Positions 60,708-64,000 of a DNA stretch of 64,000 nucleotides are shown in pieces (the stretch's first letter is position 1; each line of letters starts with the position of its first letter). The stretch lies in contig NZ_CP154859.1 of NCBI RefSeq assembly GCF_039614725.1, forward strand, positions 3,596,001-3,660,000. The letters are read 5' to 3'. The notes under the pieces are model-generated. The model worked only from the letters and a program-made list of their open reading frames with translations, made no database searches and was not told the DNA's origin. The stretch is from Thauera sp. JM12B12. GTDB lineage: Bacteria; Pseudomonadota; Gammaproteobacteria; Burkholderiales; Rhodocyclaceae. The translations under genes and the position numbers were made by a program.

Positions 60708-61604
60708 TCAAGTCCCGGCGAGATGGCGGCGCACCGAGATCGCCGCGCCCAGCCAGCCGAGGAAGGCGGCGAAGGCGACGATCACGAGGCTCGCTCGCAG
60801 GTCGGGGCCGCTGAGCGCGAACACCGCGCCGTAGGTTTCGGCAAGCGCAGCGACCGGCCCGGCGAGCGCGCGCACGCCGAGCGCGATCGTACCGAGCGCC
60901 ACCAGGCCGCCGAGCGCGCCCTGCAGGCCGCCGAACCAGTAGAACGGCCGGCGGATGAAGGGATCGGTGGCACCCAGCAGCCGGCTCACCGCGATCTCCT
61001 GACGCTGGGTGAGAATCTGCAGGCGGATGGTGTTGAAGGTGACGATGACGAGCGCGAAGCCGAGCAGGCCCGCGAGCATCAGCACCGCCGAGCGCCCGAG
61101 GCCGAGCAGCGCGTGCAGGCGCTTGACCCAGGCCGAATCGAGCTGCACGTGCGCCACCTTGGGCCAGCCGCGCATCTCGGCGGAGAGCCGCTCGAACAGC
61201 GCCGGATCCTCGTCGCGCGGGGCAAGAACGAAGGCGTCCGGCAAGGGGTTGGCCTTGAGTCCGCCGAGCACGTCGCCCAGGCCCGCGGCCTCCAGCTGGC
61301 GCAGGCCCTCGTCGCGCGGCACGAAGCGGTAGCTGGCAAGCTCGGGCATCGCCTTGATGCGCTGCTCGATCGCCGCCAACTCGGCTGCGCCGGCATCCAT
61401 GTCGAGGAAGATGCTGATCTCGGGCGTGCCCGACACACCGCGCGCGAGCGAGGCGACGTTGTCGAGCAGCAGGTAACCGCCACCGGGCAGCGACAGCGCG
61501 ATCCCGACCACCAGCGCCGACAGCAGCGTACCGAGGGGCTGCGCGACGAGCCTGTGCAAGGCCTGGCCAATGGCGCGCACATGCAGATAGAGCCAGTTGA
61601 TCAC
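60708..61604 (-). CDS. ftsX: FtsX, cell-division ABC permease-like protein
   Basis: 298 residues. One N-terminal helix (PLGTLLSALVVGIALSLPGG) precedes an extracytoplasmic domain, and three helices lie in the C-terminal half, the FtsX topology. GTG start overlapping the ftsE stop (GTGA). Works with FtsE to activate peptidoglycan hydrolysis at the septum. Confidence 0.95.
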   Translation of the reverse strand: MINWLYLHVRAIGQALHRLVAQPLGTLLSALVVGIALSLPGGGYLLLDNVASLARGVSGTPEISIFLDMDAGAAELAAIEQRIKAMPELASYRFVPRDEGLRQLEAAGLGDVLGGLKANPLPDAFVLAPRDEDPALFERLSAEMRGWPKVAHVQLDSAWVKRLHALLGLGRSAVLMLAGLLGFALVIVTFNTIRLQILTQRQEIAVSRLLGATDPFIRRPFYWFGGLQGALGGLVALGTIALGVRALAGPVAALAETYGAVFALSGPDLRASLVIVAFAAFLGWLGAAISVRRHLAGT

Positions 61605-62296
61605 GCCGCCGCCTCCATCGCCGGGCGTCCGCCCGGGCGCGAGTCCTCGACCAGCTGGCCCTTCGCCAGTACCAGCCGACGCGGCCGGCTGGCGGCGAAC
61701 AGGCTGGCATCGTGCGTGGACACCAGCACGGTGACGCCCGCGTCATTGAAGGAGCGGAACAGCGCCGCGATGTCGGCGGCGTAGGCGGGGTCGAGGTGGG
61801 CGGTGGGCTCGTCGGCGATCAGGATCGACGGCCGATTCACGATCGCACGCGCGATCGCCACGCGCTGCTGCTCGCCGCCGGAGAGCCCGGCCGGCCTCTC
61901 CTTGCCGCGCCCCGCAAGCCCCACGCGCTCGAGCGCTGCCGCCACCCGCTTGGCGGCGTCGCCCACCGGATGGCCGGTGATCACCAGCGGCAGCATCACG
62001 TTGTCGTGGACGTTGCGATCGAACAGCAGCCGGCTCTCCTGCAGCACCAGTCCGAGGTTGCGGCGCAGGTAGGGAATCGCCGTCTTGGGCAGGTGCGAGA
62101 CGTCCTGGCCGTTGATCAGCACGCGCCCGGCGCTGGGGCGCTCGATCACCGGAATGAGCTTGAACAGCGTGCTCTTGCCGGCTCCGGAGTGACCGGAGAG
62201 CACGACGAGCTCGCCATGGCGGATCTCGAAGCTGACGCCCGCCAGCGCCGTGTAGCCACCCGCATAGCGTTTGGCCACGTCCTCGAAGACGATCAT
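61601..62296 (-). CDS. ftsE: FtsE, cell-division ATPase
   Basis: 231 residues. Walker [13 protein letters not shown], signature [13 protein letters not shown], Walker [31 protein letters not shown] is the usual FtsE start. It overlaps ftsY by 4 nt (ATGA). Confidence 0.96.
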   Translation of the reverse strand: MIVFEDVAKRYAGGYTALAGVSFEIRHGELVVLSGHSGAGKSTLFKLIPVIERPSAGRVLINGQDVSHLPKTAIPYLRRNLGLVLQESRLLFDRNVHDNVMLPLVITGHPVGDAAKRVAAALERVGLAGRGKERPAGLSGGEQQRVAIARAIVNRPSILIADEPTAHLDPAYAADIAALFRSFNDAGVTVLVSTHDASLFAASRPRRLVLAKGQLVEDSRPGGRPAMEAAA

Positions 62297-63624
62297 GCGC
62301 GTCCGCCCGCTCCGTGCTTGACCGCGCCGGCGCCGGGCTCGAACAGCGCATCGACGAACTCGCGCGCCTTGAACGGCTGCAGGTCGTCGATGCCCTCGCC
62401 GACGCCGATGAAGCGCAGCGGCTTCGGAGACTGGCGCGCGATCGCCGCCAGCACGCCGCCCTTGGCGGTGCCGTCGAGCTTGGTGACCACCAGGCCGGTG
62501 ACGCCGATCGCCTTGTCGAAGGCCTTGACCTGGGCGAGCGCGTTCTGGCCGATGTTGGCATCGAGCACGAGCAGAACCTCGTGCGGCCCGCTCGGGTCGG
62601 CCTTGGCGATCACCCGACGCACCTTGGCGATCTCCTCCATCAGGTGGAGCTGGGTCGGCAGGCGGCCGGCGGTGTCGGCGAGCACGACGTCGATCTTGCG
62701 CGCACGCGCGGCGTTGATCGCGTCGAAGATCACCGCCGCGGCGTCGCCGCTGTCCTGCGCGACCACGGTGACGTTGTTGCGCTCGCCCCAGGTCATGAGC
62801 TGCTCGCGCGCCGCGGCGCGGAAGGTGTCGCCTGCAGCCAGCAGCACGCTCTTGCCCTGGGCCTGGAAGTATTTGGCGAGCTTGCCGATCGAGGTCGTCT
62901 TACCCGAGCCGTTGACGCCCGCAATCATGATGATGAAGGGCTGGTGGCCCTCGACCTGCAGCGGCGCCTCGAGCGGGGCGATGATCTCGTTGAGGCCGTC
63001 GGCGAGCGCCTTCTGCAGCTGGTCGGCGGTCTCGAGGTGGTCGCGCTTCCAGCGCCGGCGCAGATCGTCGATCAGGTGCTGGGTGGCATCGACGCCGCAG
63101 TCGGCCATCAGCAGCGTGGACTCGAGTTCCTCGAGCAGGTCCTCGTCGATCTTGCGCAGGCCGAACAGGCTGGCCAGCCCGCCACCGAGCTGCTGGCGGG
63201 TACGGGCGAGGCCGGCCTTGAGGCGCTCGGTCCAGGACTTCTTCGCCGCCGGCGCGGGAGCGACCTCGGGCTCGGCGAGCGTCGGCGCCGCAGGCGGTTC
63301 GGCTTCCGGCTCGACTTCCGGCTCGACTTCCGGTTCGGCTTGCGGCGCGGCCTCGGGTCCGAGTTGGGGCGCAGGCTCGGATTCGACCACGGGCACCGCC
63401 GGCTCGGCAGCGGCCGGAGCCACCGGCGCCTCGACAGGACCGGGCCCCGCTGCGCCCGGCGCCTCATCGACTGGACTCGCGGCTGCGGTGCGCTGCTCCG
63501 CCCCAGGGCCGGCTGCGGCGTCAGCGACGTCCGCCACGGGGACGTCTTGCGCCCCGTCGGGCTGCTCGGCCGGCCTGGGCTCGTCGCCAGGCTTGCCGAA
63601 CTTCTTCTTCAGGAAACCAAACAT
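62293..63624 (-). CDS. ftsY: FtsY, signal recognition particle receptor
   Basis: 443 residues. The first ~135 are acidic and rich in Ala, Pro and Glu with short Glu-Pro repeats (about 85-110), the membrane-targeting A region. The NG GTPase domain has GVNGSGKTTSIGKLA (about 235), DTAGRLPTQ and TKLDGTAKGG. It docks SRP-ribosome complexes at the membrane. Head of the ftsY-ftsE-ftsX operon. Confidence 0.96.
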   Translation of the reverse strand: MFGFLKKKFGKPGDEPRPAEQPDGAQDVPVADVADAAAGPGAEQRTAAASPVDEAPGAAGPGPVEAPVAPAAAEPAVPVVESEPAPQLGPEAAPQAEPEVEPEVEPEAEPPAAPTLAEPEVAPAPAAKKSWTERLKAGLARTRQQLGGGLASLFGLRKIDEDLLEELESTLLMADCGVDATQHLIDDLRRRWKRDHLETADQLQKALADGLNEIIAPLEAPLQVEGHQPFIIMIAGVNGSGKTTSIGKLAKYFQAQGKSVLLAAGDTFRAAAREQLMTWGERNNVTVVAQDSGDAAAVIFDAINAARARKIDVVLADTAGRLPTQLHLMEEIAKVRRVIAKADPSGPHEVLLVLDANIGQNALAQVKAFDKAIGVTGLVVTKLDGTAKGGVLAAIARQSPKPLRFIGVGEGIDDLQPFKAREFVDALFEPGAGAVKHGAGGRA

Positions 63625-63788
63625 GAAACGCTCGGGTCAGAGGGGTCGTTTTGCATCGGCGGGCGGCACCCGGCAAGCATGGGCGCGCATCGCCGATCAC
63701 GCTAAGATGCGGCTCCCCGGCCGGGCTGCGCAGCGCGCAGCGGGCACACGCGGAGTGCCGCGGATTCTAACAGATGCAGGACAACTCC

Positions 63789-64000
63789 ATGTTTCGTCGA
63801 AGCCTTGCCCGCAGCGCGCTCGTGGGCGCCGCCCTCGCCACCGCGCTGCTCCAGCCCGCACTCGCCAACCCGTTCGAGACCACGCTCGCCAACGGCATGA
63901 AGCTGATCGTCAAGGAGGATCGCCGCGCGCCCTCGGTGGTGCACATGGTGTGGTACCGCGCCGGCGGCATGGACGAGCCCGATGGCGTCTCGGGTGTGGC
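63789..64000 (+). CDS. M16 family (pitrilysin-like) zinc peptidase, 5' part only
   Basis: The first 70 codons are in the window. A signal peptide (SALVGAALATALLQPALA) precedes the M16 N-terminal block FETTLANGMKLIVKEDRR and VHMVWYRAGGMDEPDG. The catalytic HxxEH lies beyond the window edge. ATG at 63789 has AGGA 9 nt upstream; an in-frame ATG at 63774 is an alternative. Divergent from ftsY, a neighbourhood common in betaproteobacteria. Confidence 0.88.
   Translation, partial: MFRRSLARSALVGAALATALLQPALANPFETTLANGMKLIVKEDRRAPSVVHMVWYRAGGMDEPDGVSGV

Overview
The window looks like the chromosome of a high-GC betaproteobacterium of the Thauera/Azoarcus (Rhodocyclales) type. Pointers are the ben/meta-cleavage aromatic genes next to a fused indolepyruvate:ferredoxin oxidoreductase, a class I PHA synthase, several hemerythrins, and the housekeeping blocks ybeY-phoH-miaB and ftsY-ftsE-ftsX. 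The genus is an inference from gene content.

Layout. 1-3.5 kb: tail of a conserved operon on the minus strand (miaB, phoH-like, ybeY). 3.7-18.2 kb: an integrated element of about 14.4 kb. It sits at the 3' end of a tRNA-Met gene and is bounded by a 26-bp direct repeat (3765-3790 and 18149-18174). It carries a tyrosine integrase, an HUH Rep-like protein, an AAA+ ATPase/exonuclease pair, a serine resolvase with a res-like region, a coiled-coil membrane protein with a CxxCH motif, and a tightly coupled operon (HTH, DNA methyltransferase, PLD nuclease, SF2 helicase, GIY-YIG protein) that looks like a restriction or phage-defence system. 18.4-29.1 kb: a long minus-strand cluster with IOR, XylT ferredoxin, catechol 2,3-dioxygenase, a LIV-type ABC transporter and two hemerythrins. 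29.2-34.4 kb: divergent benABCD and a BenR/XylS-type regulator. The divergent promoter holds a 91-bp nested inverted repeat. 34.4-38.4 kb: a LysR regulator, phaC and a nucleoid-associated protein. 38.4-50.8 kb: a complete type I-C CRISPR-Cas locus with 63 repeats. 51-64 kb: cation transporter, hemerythrin, DUF938 methyltransferase, CoA-transferase, GGDEF protein, ABC exporter, ahpC/ahpF, ftsX/ftsE/ftsY, and the start of an M16 peptidase.

Most interesting item. Between cas3 and cas5 there is a cassette with the architecture of a CRISPR-regulated toxin-antitoxin (CreTA-like) module. It has (i) a 46-codon ORF for a one-helix membrane peptide with a good ribosome binding site; (ii) directly downstream, a crRNA-like unit, with a pseudo-repeat that keeps the 3' handle of the genuine repeat, a 33-nt pseudo-spacer and a strong hairpin; and (iii) upstream of the small ORF, a protospacer flanked by TTC, the usual I-C PAM. 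The first 19 nt of the pseudo-spacer match it at 16 positions, and two of the three mismatches fall at positions 6 and 12, which type I effectors do not read. The inferred logic is that Cascade loaded with this RNA represses the small ORF and guards the cas operon.

How genes work together: benzoate is dioxygenated and rearomatised to catechol by BenABCD, and catechol is cleaved by the meta-type dioxygenase, which XylT is expected to re-reduce. The LIV transporter probably imports the aromatic acid. Later meta-pathway enzymes are not in this window.
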